Part shown: positions 8,576 through 17,624 of the stretch, one piece after another | Layout of the letters: the number at the start of each line of letters is the position of its first letter | Position numbering within the stretch: the first letter of the stretch is position 1 | Assembly (NCBI RefSeq): GCF_011516885.1 | Contig: NZ_WOTD01000007.1 | Span: 49,310-113,309 of the forward strand | Source of the DNA: Acetobacter lambici | Lineage (GTDB): Bacteria > Pseudomonadota > Alphaproteobacteria > Acetobacterales > Acetobacteraceae | Direction of reading: 5' to 3' | DNA length: 64,000 nucleotides | Program-made: the position numbers and the translations under genes | Notes under the pieces: model-generated | What the model saw: only the letters and a program-made list of their open reading frames with translations | Told to the model about the DNA's origin: nothing | Database searches by the model: none

Positions 8576-10648
8576 ATGGGTATCAAGTCTACAAATGCTT
8601 CGAACCTGAGCGAAAGTGCACAGGAAACGCCTCTGTCCTCCCTGTTGGCCGCCATTGCGTCACGCAGCACCACGGGGGTTTCCTCCCCCACTACGCAGAG
8701 CAGTGGCTTTGCTGCCGTGCTCAAAAGCATGTCCGCCCCCGCCACCACCACGCAGGCCCGTGCCGCCAGCACGCAGCAGAGCGCCACCAGCGCATCCAGC
8801 TCCAGCGCAACACAGACGGATACGGACAACACGGCCGATACCGCCGACCAGACCAGCCAGTCCGGCAGTACCCCTGCTGCGCGGGCCAGCACAACGGCGG
8901 ATACAAAGTCCACCAAGTCCCACGCCACAGCGAACAAAACTACCAGTAAAACCGCTAGTGGCGCCAAGGCCACAGACCAGTCAGACAAGGCCCAGAGTGC
9001 CGCCAAAGCCCGGAAAATCCAGTCCGACACCAGTGATGACGACACCACGCCGACGACAGCCAGTACCACGGATGCCACCACCACGGCCGATGCCAGCCAG
9101 AGCGTTCAGGACGCAACACCCCTGAGCATGGCCGAAACCCTGATGCAGATGCTCTTGCAAAGTGCCGCCAGCATGCCGGTGCAAACCCAGAGCACAGCGG
9201 GGGATACAGCCGGGAGCAGTGGCAGTAGCGACAGCGCATCCGCCACGGCCAGCACAACGGACGCCACGCAGGCTGCAACAGCACTTGCCGCCACGTTGGC
9301 CGCAGCCGAGCAGGCAGGAGGGGGGCAGGGTGTAACCTCCGCGACCAATACATTGCAGAACATGTTGAACACTACCGTGGATTCGCTTGCGGCCATGGGG
9401 CTGGGTGCGGGGCAGAGTGGTTCCCTCTCGCTCACCGCCGGGTTGTCCGGGGTTGCCACGGCGTTGGCCTCGGCTTTGGCCCAGCCCGCAACGAGTGCCA
9501 CAGGGGCAGGTCTTGCCAGCGTTTTGCAGGATATGGCCACCACGCAGGCACAGGCTGGCGTGGCATCGGCTGTGTCGGTGCCCGTGGCGCAGAGCACGCC
9601 TTTGGAGCAACTGGCGGGTAGTATGGCCACCAGTAAGGCTGCCAGCGGTGCGGTCGGGGTGTCCGCCGCAGGTGGGGCAGCTGCTCAGGTATCGGGCACG
9701 CAGGCGGCTTCCACCGGCACTACGGACACGGAGCAGCAGGTGGCGTTAACGCTCCAGCAGGTTGCCGCGTCCATGAGCAATGTGAGCGTTACCCAGTCCC
9801 CGCAGCAGGCAACGCAGGCCGCGGACGAAGCGAATGGCACCCCCCTGAATGCCACCAGCCTGACCCCCGATGCCACAACCGCCATGGTGGCGCTGGGCAG
9901 CACAGTGCAGGAATCCACGGCTCAGGGGCAGTCCGCTTTTTCCGGGCAGTCCGGTAACGGTGGGGGGGAAGAAGGGCAGGCCATGCTGGCCGATGGTACA
10001 GCGCAGGCCGGCACGCTGGCGCAGAATGCCGTGGCGCAGGGGGCTTCCTCCTTTGCGTCCACACTGGGTACGGCGCTGGGTGGGAATAGTGGTCAGACAA
10101 CTGCATCCGCGCAGACCCCGGCTGCCAATACTGTGACGACCGAAGACGAACAGACAGGTGGCCTGTTCTCCCTCGCCAGTACGGGAAGTGGCGATACGGA
10201 TGTTTCCATGACCGTCATGACCGCCGATTCCACACCCGTGCATGTGCGCGTGCAGGGGGCTGATGGCGTGACCACAGGTGTTGTTCTGCAAAGCGAGGAC
10301 GCCGCAACCGCGCACCATTTGGCCAACACACGGCACGAGCTTGTTGCAGCATTGGATGCGGCGGGTGTAAACGTAGGACAGATCAAGATTGATGTTGTGA
10401 ACCCGAGTGACACGGGCAACAGCACCTCCCAGCAGGATACCGGCAGTGGTGCGGCCTCCGGTGGAGCGTTTGGGGGGGCAAATACCAGTGCGGGGCAGGG
10501 CAGTGGCCAGCAGACAGGCGGTAACGCATGGACTGCCAGTGCCTCATCCGCAGGGCAGGATGTGACGGATGCCGCAGCGCAGGGCAGCAGTACGGCGGCT
10601 TCTGCCACGCGCGCATATGATGGACGTGGGGTTAACATTACCGCCTGA
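8576..10648 (+). CDS. fliK: Flagellar hook-length control protein FliK
   Basis: FliK is the exported molecular ruler that stops hook growth and switches export specificity. The 690-residue product is long and very low in complexity (Ser, Thr, Ala, Gln) for the first 520 residues. It then has a compact C-terminal domain (DVSMTVMTADSTPVHVRVQG ... ARHLANTRHELVAALDAAGV-like) that corresponds to the conserved FliK switch domain. The start was set at ATG 8576 because GGAGG lies 5 bases upstream; an in-frame ATG at 8564 lacks this. Its position between motA and flgD agrees with the call. Confidence 0.82.
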   Translation: MGIKSTNASNLSESAQETPLSSLLAAIASRSTTGVSSPTTQSSGFAAVLKSMSAPATTTQARAASTQQSATSASSSSATQTDTDNTADTADQTSQSGSTPAARASTTADTKSTKSHATANKTTSKTASGAKATDQSDKAQSAAKARKIQSDTSDDDTTPTTASTTDATTTADASQSVQDATPLSMAETLMQMLLQSAASMPVQTQSTAGDTAGSSGSSDSASATASTTDATQAATALAATLAAAEQAGGGQGVTSATNTLQNMLNTTVDSLAAMGLGAGQSGSLSLTAGLSGVATALASALAQPATSATGAGLASVLQDMATTQAQAGVASAVSVPVAQSTPLEQLAGSMATSKAASGAVGVSAAGGAAAQVSGTQAASTGTTDTEQQVALTLQQVAASMSNVSVTQSPQQATQAADEANGTPLNATSLTPDATTAMVALGSTVQESTAQGQSAFSGQSGNGGGEEGQAMLADGTAQAGTLAQNAVAQGASSFASTLGTALGGNSGQTTASAQTPAANTVTTEDEQTGGLFSLASTGSGDTDVSMTVMTADSTPVHVRVQGADGVTTGVVLQSEDAATAHHLANTRHELVAALDAAGVNVGQIKIDVVNPSDTGNSTSQQDTGSGAASGGAFGGANTSAGQGSGQQTGGNAWTASASSAGQDVTDAAAQGSSTAASATRAYDGRGVNITA

Positions 10649-10687
10649 CCCGGGCGTATTACAGGCACACAGGAAGGAAGCGGGCGC

Positions 10688-11491
10688 ATGTCCACGACAT
10701 CACTGACAACAAACGAGTACACCCTGCTCTCGGCAGCAGAATCGACGGCCAAAAGCTCCGCGGCTACGTCCAGCTCGACGTCTTCTTCCACGTCGTCCAC
10801 CTCGTCGACGGCGGCCCTGTCCTCGCTTGCTGATAACTACACCACGTTCCTGACCCTGCTGACCACGCAGCTCCAGCATCAGGACCCCAGCAGCCCCATG
10901 AGCAGTGACTCGTTCACCAGCGAACTGGTGGAGTTTGCCGGGGTGGAACAGCAGGTGCAGACCAATACCAAGCTGTCCTCGCTTATTTCGCTCAACGAGA
11001 GCGGGCAGCTCAGTGCGGACAGTGCGCTTGTTGGCTCGCAGGCCACGGCCACCACCACCACCCTGCCGTTGCAGAACAGCTCTGCCACACTCAACTATCA
11101 GGGCACATCGGGGCAGACCGTGGCTATTGCCGTGTCCAATTCCGCTGGCACCATTGTCAAGGACGATCTGGTTACCGCCAGCAGCGGCACCAACACCTGG
11201 ACATGGGACGGCACGGACAACAGTGGCAACAAGCTGTCCGATGGGGCTTACAGCGTTGCGGTCAAGACCATGGATTCGTCGGGTAACACGTCCGATGCTT
11301 CCTTTACGGTTACGGGCACCATTACCGGCATCCAGACCGGTACGGACGATATGGAAGTGCAGATGGGTGGGGCCACCATCCCCATGAGCAGCCTTATCAA
11401 CGTGTCCAAGTCTTCCACGTCGTCCACAACCTCGGATACATCGACCTCGTCGGATACAGATGCGGATACGTCTTCCTCGACCGGGTCGTAA
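10688..11491 (+). CDS. flgD: Flagellar hook-cap scaffolding protein FlgD
   Basis: FlgD caps the growing hook and guides FlgE assembly. The 267-residue protein has a Ser/Thr-rich N-terminal export region, then the conserved FlgD motif (FLTLLTTQLQHQDPSSPM, then FTSELVEFAGVEQQVQTN). A C-terminal Tudor/FnIII-like part follows with the diagnostic WTWDGTDNSGNKLSDGAY stretch and the closing region around GTDDMEVQMGG. The last 30 residues are Ser/Thr/Asp repeats. It follows fliK by 39 bases with an AGGAAG ribosome site. Confidence 0.93.
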   Translation: MSTTSLTTNEYTLLSAAESTAKSSAATSSSTSSSTSSTSSTAALSSLADNYTTFLTLLTTQLQHQDPSSPMSSDSFTSELVEFAGVEQQVQTNTKLSSLISLNESGQLSADSALVGSQATATTTTLPLQNSSATLNYQGTSGQTVAIAVSNSAGTIVKDDLVTASSGTNTWTWDGTDNSGNKLSDGAYSVAVKTMDSSGNTSDASFTVTGTITGIQTGTDDMEVQMGGATIPMSSLINVSKSSTSSTTSDTSTSSDTDADTSSSTGS

Positions 11492-11645
11492 TTTATGGGG
11501 GGGGTGTGGCGTTGCCATGCCCCTCCTCAACGGTTGAGCAATTGCGCCCATGGTGGCGGGGCGGGCCATGTATTCATGGCTCTTTTTTTGCCAACGTTAA
11601 AATAAACCTGACATATGTCTTAACATTAAATTGACTAACCCGGGG

Positions 11646-11673
11646 TAAAACCGGCTATGCCTTACGCTGATAA
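11646..11673 (+). promoter_or_regulatory. Sigma-28 (FliA)-like promoter upstream of a chemoreceptor gene
   Basis: TAAA at 11646-11649 and GCTGATAA at 11666-11673 match the FliA consensus (TAAA, about 15 bases, GCCGATAA) with one mismatch in the -10 and a 16-base spacer, or 15 if the A run is shifted by one. The -10 ends 22 bases before the ATG at 11696. FliA-class control of chemoreceptor genes is well known, but fliA itself is not in this window. Confidence 0.45.
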
Positions 11674-11695
11674 CTGGCAGTAAGGCGGAAAAATT

Positions 11696-13207
11696 ATGTT
11701 GGCATGGTTTACCGAAAAAGCACCGCTACGGCGGAAAATCTCCATCGTTATGGCCTGCCTGCAAGCCTACATGATTTTACAGATTCTGATGCAGCTCGTC
11801 AGTTCCGAGTTGGACCTGCCGCTGGCTGTGCAGCGTTATCTGGGGTTGGGTGGCTTTGCGGTCAGCTCCCTTATGGTGTTTCTGGCCCGCTGGCTGCTGA
11901 TCAGCCGTGCCGCTGTTTCGTTTGAGACCATTACGACCCTGACCGAGCGGATTGCTGATGGCAAGCTGGATGAGAGCATTCCCTATCTCAACTGGTCCGA
12001 CTGTGCAGGCCGTCTTGCCAAGGCGCTGGCCACGTTCCGCACGGCGCTGGTCAAACAGCTTGACCTGCAACAGATCGCACAGAACATTGCGGCCGAGCAG
12101 CAGCGCCTGAGCACCCTGACGCAAGAGCGTGCGGTGGAGCAGAATGGCCTTATTACGGAGCTGGGCAAGGGGCTGCGCACACTGGCTGACCGCAATCTGG
12201 CATTCCAGTTTACATCTCCTTTTGCGCCGGAGTTCGACGCCCTGCGCCGCGATTTTAACGAGGCTGTATCTTCCTTGGCGGAAGCCATGGAAGAAGTGGC
12301 TGCGGCCTCCGCCCTTATTCAGGGCGGGTCGATGGAAATTGCGGAAGCCTCGCAGGATTTTGCCCAGCGGACCGAGCGGCAGGCTGCGGCCATGGGCCAG
12401 ATGGCGGCCTCTATTACCAGTGTTAAAAACGGCGTGGACGACCAGTCCGAAGCCGCGCAGGAAGCGCGCGATGCAGCCCAGAGCGCTCATGCCGCCGTGC
12501 AGCGTTCCACCAAGGTCATGCTGACTGCCATGTCTGCCATTCAGGAAATTGCAACGTCGTCGGCCAAAATGTCCGCTATTATTGGCATTATTGATGACAT
12601 TGCCTTCCAGACCAACCTGCTGGCCCTGAACGCAGGGGTGGAAGCTGCCCGCGCGGGCGATGCAGGGCGTGGCTTTGCCGTGGTGGCGACCGAAATCCGG
12701 GCACTGGCCCAGCGTTCCTCCACATCCTCGCGCGATATTCGCAGCCTGATCGAAATTTCCACCAAACAGGTGACCGAGGGCGTGCGCCTTGTGGAACAGA
12801 CCGACAAGGAACTCAGACTGGTGGCCGGGCAGGTGGAGGCCATTACCGGCCATGTGTCCAACATAGCCAGTGTTGCGCGTGAGCAGGTGGGCAGCCTGGG
12901 TGAGGTCAACACCGCCGCCACCCATATTGACGCCACCACCCAGCAGAACGCGGCCATGGTGGAACAGACCGCGGCTGCTGCCCATAACCTCAAGACCGAG
13001 GCGGCTAATCTGGTAAGCGTTGTTGGCCACTTTACGCTGCCCGGCGCAGGTCCGGCACTGGCGGGGCCAAGTGGTGGCAAGGGGCGTGCCGCACTGGCGG
13101 GTCCGGGTTCCTCCGCGCCGCGCCGTCCGGCCGCTATTGCACCAAGCAAACCGGCACCTGCCCGCCAGTTGGAAAGCAGTGGGGCGGACGGCTGGTCGGA
13201 GTTCTAA
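11696..13207 (+). CDS. Methyl-accepting chemotaxis protein
   Basis: The 503-residue product has two closely spaced membrane helices (about residues 15-35 and 48-70) with almost no periplasmic loop. A HAMP-like region follows (FETITTLTERIADGKLDESI, near 80-100) and then a long cytoplasmic coiled coil. The signalling hairpin tip is clear near residue 305 (IIDDIAFQTNLLALNAGVEA, then ARAGDAGRGFAVVATEIRALAQRS). Lacking a ligand-binding periplasmic domain, it probably senses an internal or membrane-linked signal. It ends in a Pro/Ala-rich tail with a final Trp-Ser-Glu-Phe. Confidence 0.93.
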   Translation: MLAWFTEKAPLRRKISIVMACLQAYMILQILMQLVSSELDLPLAVQRYLGLGGFAVSSLMVFLARWLLISRAAVSFETITTLTERIADGKLDESIPYLNWSDCAGRLAKALATFRTALVKQLDLQQIAQNIAAEQQRLSTLTQERAVEQNGLITELGKGLRTLADRNLAFQFTSPFAPEFDALRRDFNEAVSSLAEAMEEVAAASALIQGGSMEIAEASQDFAQRTERQAAAMGQMAASITSVKNGVDDQSEAAQEARDAAQSAHAAVQRSTKVMLTAMSAIQEIATSSAKMSAIIGIIDDIAFQTNLLALNAGVEAARAGDAGRGFAVVATEIRALAQRSSTSSRDIRSLIEISTKQVTEGVRLVEQTDKELRLVAGQVEAITGHVSNIASVAREQVGSLGEVNTAATHIDATTQQNAAMVEQTAAAAHNLKTEAANLVSVVGHFTLPGAGPALAGPSGGKGRAALAGPGSSAPRRPAAIAPSKPAPARQLESSGADGWSEF

Positions 13208-13219
13208 GGAATAATTTTG

Positions 13220-13267
13220 GCCGTGACTATGGTGGTGTTCATGCACTGCCATTCACGGCTGATTTTT
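13220..13267 (+). terminator. Intrinsic terminator after the chemoreceptor gene
   Basis: GCCGTGA at 13220-13226 pairs with TCACGGC at 13253-13259. An inner ATGG/CCAT stem and a GTG/CAC pair extend the hairpin, and TTTTT follows at 13263-13267. It starts 13 bases after the stop codon. Confidence 0.6.
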
Positions 13268-13484
13268 AGGATGTAAAAATCCCAGATTGCTCAGGCAGAC
13301 AGCGCGTAGGAGCGGGGCACATAGTCTTTGTGTTTGTGCCGCAATGCTACTCTTCTGTCCTTATCTTGGCTCTGACCAATTTAGTCAGCCATCAATGCGC
13401 CAGAAAGCTAGTGGCAATTTAACATGGCATTTTGGTGGAGGCGGTGTAATATGAGAGATAAGGTCAGGAAAGGTTTCCAAGAGT

Positions 13485-15008
13485 ATGCAGCCACTTCATG
13501 TTATTGTGCAGGCAGGTGGTCGTGGTAGTCGTCTTCGTCATCACACATGGAACAAGCCAAAATGTTTGGTTTCCGTAAATGGAAAACCAATTCTCTATCA
13601 TTTGTTCGATAGATTTCCGGATGCACATTTTGTTATTATCGGGGATTATCTTCATGAGCAGTTGAAGAAGTATCTCCAGATCAATCCACCTGACGTGCCC
13701 TATAAACTGGTGCAGGCAAGTGGAAAAGGCACCCTTTCGGGTGTGAGTCAGGCACTGGACTATATTCCAGCACAAGCGCCTTTGGTGCTAACATGGAGTG
13801 ACCTGATTATTGGAAACTTACCGCCATGGCCACAAACAGATCTGCCAGTGGTGTGCACAACAGATAGTTTTACATGCCGATGGACTGTTGCCCCTGATGG
13901 GACTTTTCATGAACAGGTCGGTAGCAAAGACGGCATTCCCGGCATGTTTTATTTCTCGCATGCTTCGGCTTTTCCAAAACCGCCAGTTCAGGGCGAGTTT
14001 ATGAAATGGTTTGCCGCAAACGTAAAGCTTAGTGTTCTTCTGAATTGTCCGGATATGGAAGAACTGGGAGAGTTTTCCAGTATTGAAGAAAGCAATGATA
14101 GAGCAGGATTTTGTCGTTTTTTCAATAAGGTGGAAATTAAAGAGACGCAGGTCATAAAAACTGTTGTTGACCCACAGTACAACTCTTTGCATGAAAAAGA
14201 AATCGCTTGGTATTCTGCGGCACAAGCGTTGGGTTTTCGGCGCATTCCAAAGATTTTTTCAAAAAATCCTTTAGTCCTTGAGCGCATTAGTGGACAGCAT
14301 GCTTACGACATAAAAGATTTTACAAAACGTGAGCGTCGGGCAGTTATGGCGGACTATCTGGATTCCCTTATTGCTCTGCATGAACTTGACCGTGCTCCAG
14401 CAAATGCTGGTGCGGTAAAAGAAGTTTATCTTAATAAAACAGTGCAGCGTGTTGAGAGTGTTTCGGATATTATTATCGGATTTGAAAATGACACCATGAC
14501 AATTAATGGTAGGAAATGCAGGAATGTTTTTTCTATTAAATATATGGGAATATTGCAAAGTATATTGCATGAACTCGCAGTTGAAGAATTTGTTCCTATT
14601 CATGGAGATGCTACATTTTCTAATACATTGATAGATGATAAGTTGCGCGTGTGGTTTATTGACCCGCGTGGTTACTTTGATAAGCCAGGCATTATGGGAG
14701 ATGCTTGGTACGATTTTGCCAAGGTTTATTATTCAGCCGTCGGTGGGTATGATTTCTTTAACCGTCGGAAGTTTAAGCTACATATTGACCATGAGACAGT
14801 TGAAGTTCTTATGGAAGAATCTAGTTTTTATGAAACTGCGCAAGAAATTTTTGCAGAGTATTTTGGTAAGGATCTGGCAAGAATTAAAATTCTTCATGGG
14901 CTGATTTGGCTGTCATTCTCAGGATATGCAAAAGACGATATCGATTCGGTAATGGGATCGTTTTATATGGGATTGTATTGGTTGGAAGATGGGCTTTCAG
15001 CCCTTTGA
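13485..15008 (+). CDS. Fused sugar nucleotidyltransferase and APH-type kinase
   Basis: The 507-residue protein has two enzyme domains. Residues 1-230 form a nucleotidyltransferase with the pyrophosphorylase signature (VIVQAGGRGSRLRHH, then NKPKCLV) near the N-terminus. Residues 240-507 resemble aminoglycoside/choline kinases, with Brenner-like motifs IHGDATFSNTL near 376 and WFIDPRGYF near 396. Separate kinases and nucleotidyltransferases act in tandem in LicA/LicC and AmgK/MurU; here both steps appear fused, so a sugar or alcohol could be phosphorylated and then activated. Substrate unknown. The gene is clearly AT-richer than its flagellar neighbours and starts a three-gene operon. Confidence 0.7.
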   Translation: MQPLHVIVQAGGRGSRLRHHTWNKPKCLVSVNGKPILYHLFDRFPDAHFVIIGDYLHEQLKKYLQINPPDVPYKLVQASGKGTLSGVSQALDYIPAQAPLVLTWSDLIIGNLPPWPQTDLPVVCTTDSFTCRWTVAPDGTFHEQVGSKDGIPGMFYFSHASAFPKPPVQGEFMKWFAANVKLSVLLNCPDMEELGEFSSIEESNDRAGFCRFFNKVEIKETQVIKTVVDPQYNSLHEKEIAWYSAAQALGFRRIPKIFSKNPLVLERISGQHAYDIKDFTKRERRAVMADYLDSLIALHELDRAPANAGAVKEVYLNKTVQRVESVSDIIIGFENDTMTINGRKCRNVFSIKYMGILQSILHELAVEEFVPIHGDATFSNTLIDDKLRVWFIDPRGYFDKPGIMGDAWYDFAKVYYSAVGGYDFFNRRKFKLHIDHETVEVLMEESSFYETAQEIFAEYFGKDLARIKILHGLIWLSFSGYAKDDIDSVMGSFYMGLYWLEDGLSAL

Positions 15009-15024
15009 AAAATAGAGAACAAAC

Positions 15025-15777
15025 ATGGATAAAAAATTAGATCACGAGTTCTTTTTGAAAATTGATGAAGAGAGAGAGCAAAAAAAAAGGAAAGCTTATT
15101 TTAATGGCTATAAAAATTTTGCTCATCTTGAAGAAATAGCGACGAAAACATCGCTCAAGATCAGTGTACTGGCGAGCAAGTTTTATGCTGATGAAGATTT
15201 CAATTTTTATTCAAACGCTTATTTAAAAGAAAACCTTATGGTTTTTGCTGTGGCGCTTGAGGCGCTTCAAAAATCTGGTATTAAAATAATTCATTACCTG
15301 GAAGTTGGTGTTAACAAGGGACTGAGTTCTCTGGCTGTTCATCTTCTGTGTGAGCAGTTAGGTCTTGCGTGTAAGATACGTGGCGTCGATCCATATTATG
15401 AGGACGGATACGTTGAGGGTGTTGCCCGAACCATCAATAAAAAGACCAAAGAACAAACGTTAACATTTTTGCGAGAAAATAACGTCCAATTTTCGCTTGT
15501 TGAAAAAACAAGCAATGCGGCATTTTTAGATTTGATTCGGTGTGATGACCGTTTTGATCTTATCTATATTGATGGGCGACATGAGCTTTTGTTTCCATTG
15601 GTAGATGTAGGTTCGTACATTAATTTGTTGATAAAAAATGGTATTTTTCTGATAGATGATTATTTTTGGAGAGATGTTTTTCAAATCAAACATCTTTTTG
15701 ACCTGTATGCAGAACCAATTTGTGAATCTTGGAAAATTGCAGCCTTTCAGGTCCATTTGAACCCGGAGATATTCTAG
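15025..15777 (+). CDS. Class I SAM-dependent methyltransferase
   Basis: In this 250-residue protein the SAM-binding glycine motif appears as YLEVGVNKGLSSL near residue 92. An acidic motif follows (IRGVDPYYEDGY), then DLIYIDGRHELLFPLVDVGS and GIFLIDDYFWR. The layout matches the small-molecule methyltransferases often seen in polysaccharide and flagellin-modification clusters. The N-terminal 80 residues are helical and charged. The codon use is AT-rich like its neighbours. It lies 16 bases after the nucleotidyltransferase-kinase gene and 9 bases before a HAD gene. O-methylation of a glycan is likely but not shown. Confidence 0.7.
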   Translation: MDKKLDHEFFLKIDEEREQKKRKAYFNGYKNFAHLEEIATKTSLKISVLASKFYADEDFNFYSNAYLKENLMVFAVALEALQKSGIKIIHYLEVGVNKGLSSLAVHLLCEQLGLACKIRGVDPYYEDGYVEGVARTINKKTKEQTLTFLRENNVQFSLVEKTSNAAFLDLIRCDDRFDLIYIDGRHELLFPLVDVGSYINLLIKNGIFLIDDYFWRDVFQIKHLFDLYAEPICESWKIAAFQVHLNPEIF

Positions 15778-15786
15778 GTGGTGTAG

Positions 15787-16161
15787 ATGATAGATATTGC
15801 TTTAAGCCCTCTACCACACACATGGTTGATTGATGTGGACGGCACTGTTCTGCAACACAACGGTTACAAGATGGGGGGGGATAGTCTGCTGCCCGGAGTA
15901 AGGGAGTTCTGGGCCTCTATTCCACTGGAAGATGTCATTATTTTGCTTAGTGCGCGGGCCGTGGAGTATATGCCCTCCACACTGGCATTTTTTGACCATG
16001 CCAAACTGCGGTATACTCATGCACTTTTTGGACTGCCAGCGGGGGAGCGTATTGTTGTTAACGATGCCAAACCCTCTGGCCTGAAAACAGCGTATGCTTT
16101 TAACATTGCCAGAGATGAAGGGGTACGCACTCTTTCGGTTGTTATAGATCCAACCTTATAA
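15787..16161 (+). CDS. Small HAD-family phosphatase
   Basis: The 124-residue protein has the HAD nucleophile motif DVDGTVL near residue 17, a Ser in LLSAR (motif II, near 56) and a C-terminal VNDAKPSG stretch with the lysine and acidic region of motifs III/IV. It is capless and short, like the HAD proteins in capsule and nonulosonate clusters that dephosphorylate a sugar. Its stop codon lies inside the terminator loop at 16159-16161. It ends the operon begun at 13485. Confidence 0.7.
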   Translation: MIDIALSPLPHTWLIDVDGTVLQHNGYKMGGDSLLPGVREFWASIPLEDVIILLSARAVEYMPSTLAFFDHAKLRYTHALFGLPAGERIVVNDAKPSGLKTAYAFNIARDEGVRTLSVVIDPTL

Positions 16162-16182
16162 AATAAGGTTGGATCTACTTTT
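16146..16182 (+). terminator. Intrinsic terminator overlapping the HAD gene stop
   Basis: A perfect 13-bp stem (AGATCCAACCTTA at 16146-16158, TAAGGTTGGATCT at 16164-16176) has a 5-base loop containing the TAA stop codon. TTTT follows at 16179-16182. The left arm is coding sequence for the last residues of the HAD protein. Confidence 0.85.
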
Positions 16183-16247
16183 ATCGCGATGAAGACAAGT
16201 GCATATTATGATCAATAATAAATAACGGACTGCCCACGGTTTGGAGT

Positions 16248-17624
16248 TTATGCCCCGTCCGTATGGTACGAGACAATCTTTTGTATATCGTCTTGGTAGT
16301 TATCATCAATTAAATGTCGCTCGGCGTCTGTTGGATAGCCCAATGTTTCCATACTGGGAACGGCATCGTTTTGCATTATGGCTATTGAGTTTTCCCAAAG
16401 GGGGAATTTGTATTCAACAAGAGACCTTCTGGCATTGCACCATGTGCCACAGCAGAGTTCTGCCCCACCAGAACGTGCAAATATGGCGTGTCCTGCGATT
16501 TCAATGGCGGGGAGAAGCTGGGTAAAGGGTAGCCGCAGGCTAATGCTGCCAGGGCACAGATTTTTCCATTCTGAAGTACTGTTCCATATGATTTTGAAAC
16601 CTTTTTCTTGCATGGCTTGTGCCATGTCCTGCCAAAATGACCGTGGAGGCGATGGAACGGTAAAAGATTCGGGGAACAAAAAAACGGTTTTGTTCGGTAG
16701 GCAGTCATGTTCGGCTAGTATTGCCTCTGCTTCTTCTCTCCATTGCGACTGTATTGTCGGGGCTGAGTATTTGCTTGCGTTTGGAAGACGCATAAAGATT
16801 TTGTGGTTGGCCAGCATGGTCAGTCCGTATGATAGACTGATCATATTGTTATTAAAATATCTACCAACCATTGGAACCCCAGGCATAAACAAGCCATGGT
16901 TAAAGGTATTAGACATATGGTTAAGGTGAGAGCGATTAACGGCTATAACTGTATCAATATCATCTTTCCAAAGTTCAAGAAGAGACTGCTGGTTTTGAGT
17001 GCATAGAATAATGATCTTGTCAGATATGGGGCGGTAGGTCTCGCGGAATGCACGAAGAAGGGTGAGTAAAAAAACATTATCTCCGACAGCATGGTGTGTA
17101 ACAAATATCCACGCTCCCGGATTTAACTGCTGACAGTAACGGACGAGGTTTGAAATATATAAATCTTCATCATTTTCCGAGACGTACATTTCTCCATTAT
17201 TTATAAAATTCCATCCTATTGCATAGAAATCAGAAAATTTTCTCTGAGTTTCAGGGTTATATAATTTTTGTTTATTCCACAAAACAACTGGTGGCAGAGA
17301 CCCGTTAAATTTATAAATGTTTATAAGATAATTTTTATTCTCAAGATTTTGTATTATTTCACGTTCAAAGCTTGAACCCATTATAATGATATCAGAAGGA
17401 ATGTGGAATTTCATGTATTCGTCTATTTGTATAATATCAATATTACCTAACTTTCCGTTTTTATATGAATCGATGAACCCAGATATTTCTATATTTTCAT
17501 GAAGAAGGGATTCTTGTATGCTTTTGGCCATACTTCCAGTGCCATAAATATAAATGTTGCTTTTTTCATCTATTCTAAACTTATTTGTTGATTTTAATTT
17601 TCCATTTACAATAAATGCTGGCAT
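16248..17624 (-). CDS. GT-B glycosyltransferase (GT9-like) with an N-terminal Rossmann domain
   Basis: The 458-residue protein has two parts. Residues 20-110 form a nucleotide-binding-like fold (IYIYGTGSMAKSI, then EISGFIDSY, then DIIIMGSS), similar to the N-terminal domains found on some sugar-modifying enzymes. Residues 160-458 resemble heptosyltransferase-like GT-B enzymes: HHAVGDNVFLLTLLRAFRE at the start, KTVFLFPES in the middle, and FARSGGAELCCGTWCNARRS in the donor-site region. Donor and acceptor are unknown. The gene is AT-rich and convergent with the preceding operon, so it belongs to the same inserted island. Confidence 0.6.
   Translation of the reverse strand: MPAFIVNGKLKSTNKFRIDEKSNIYIYGTGSMAKSIQESLLHENIEISGFIDSYKNGKLGNIDIIQIDEYMKFHIPSDIIIMGSSFEREIIQNLENKNYLINIYKFNGSLPPVVLWNKQKLYNPETQRKFSDFYAIGWNFINNGEMYVSENDEDLYISNLVRYCQQLNPGAWIFVTHHAVGDNVFLLTLLRAFRETYRPISDKIIILCTQNQQSLLELWKDDIDTVIAVNRSHLNHMSNTFNHGLFMPGVPMVGRYFNNNMISLSYGLTMLANHKIFMRLPNASKYSAPTIQSQWREEAEAILAEHDCLPNKTVFLFPESFTVPSPPRSFWQDMAQAMQEKGFKIIWNSTSEWKNLCPGSISLRLPFTQLLPAIEIAGHAIFARSGGAELCCGTWCNARRSLVEYKFPLWENSIAIMQNDAVPSMETLGYPTDAERHLIDDNYQDDIQKIVSYHTDGA

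Noticed and set aside
11777..13252. Minus-strand frame of 491 codons opposite the chemoreceptor gene
   Set aside because: It lies fully opposite a clear chemoreceptor and has no domain features.
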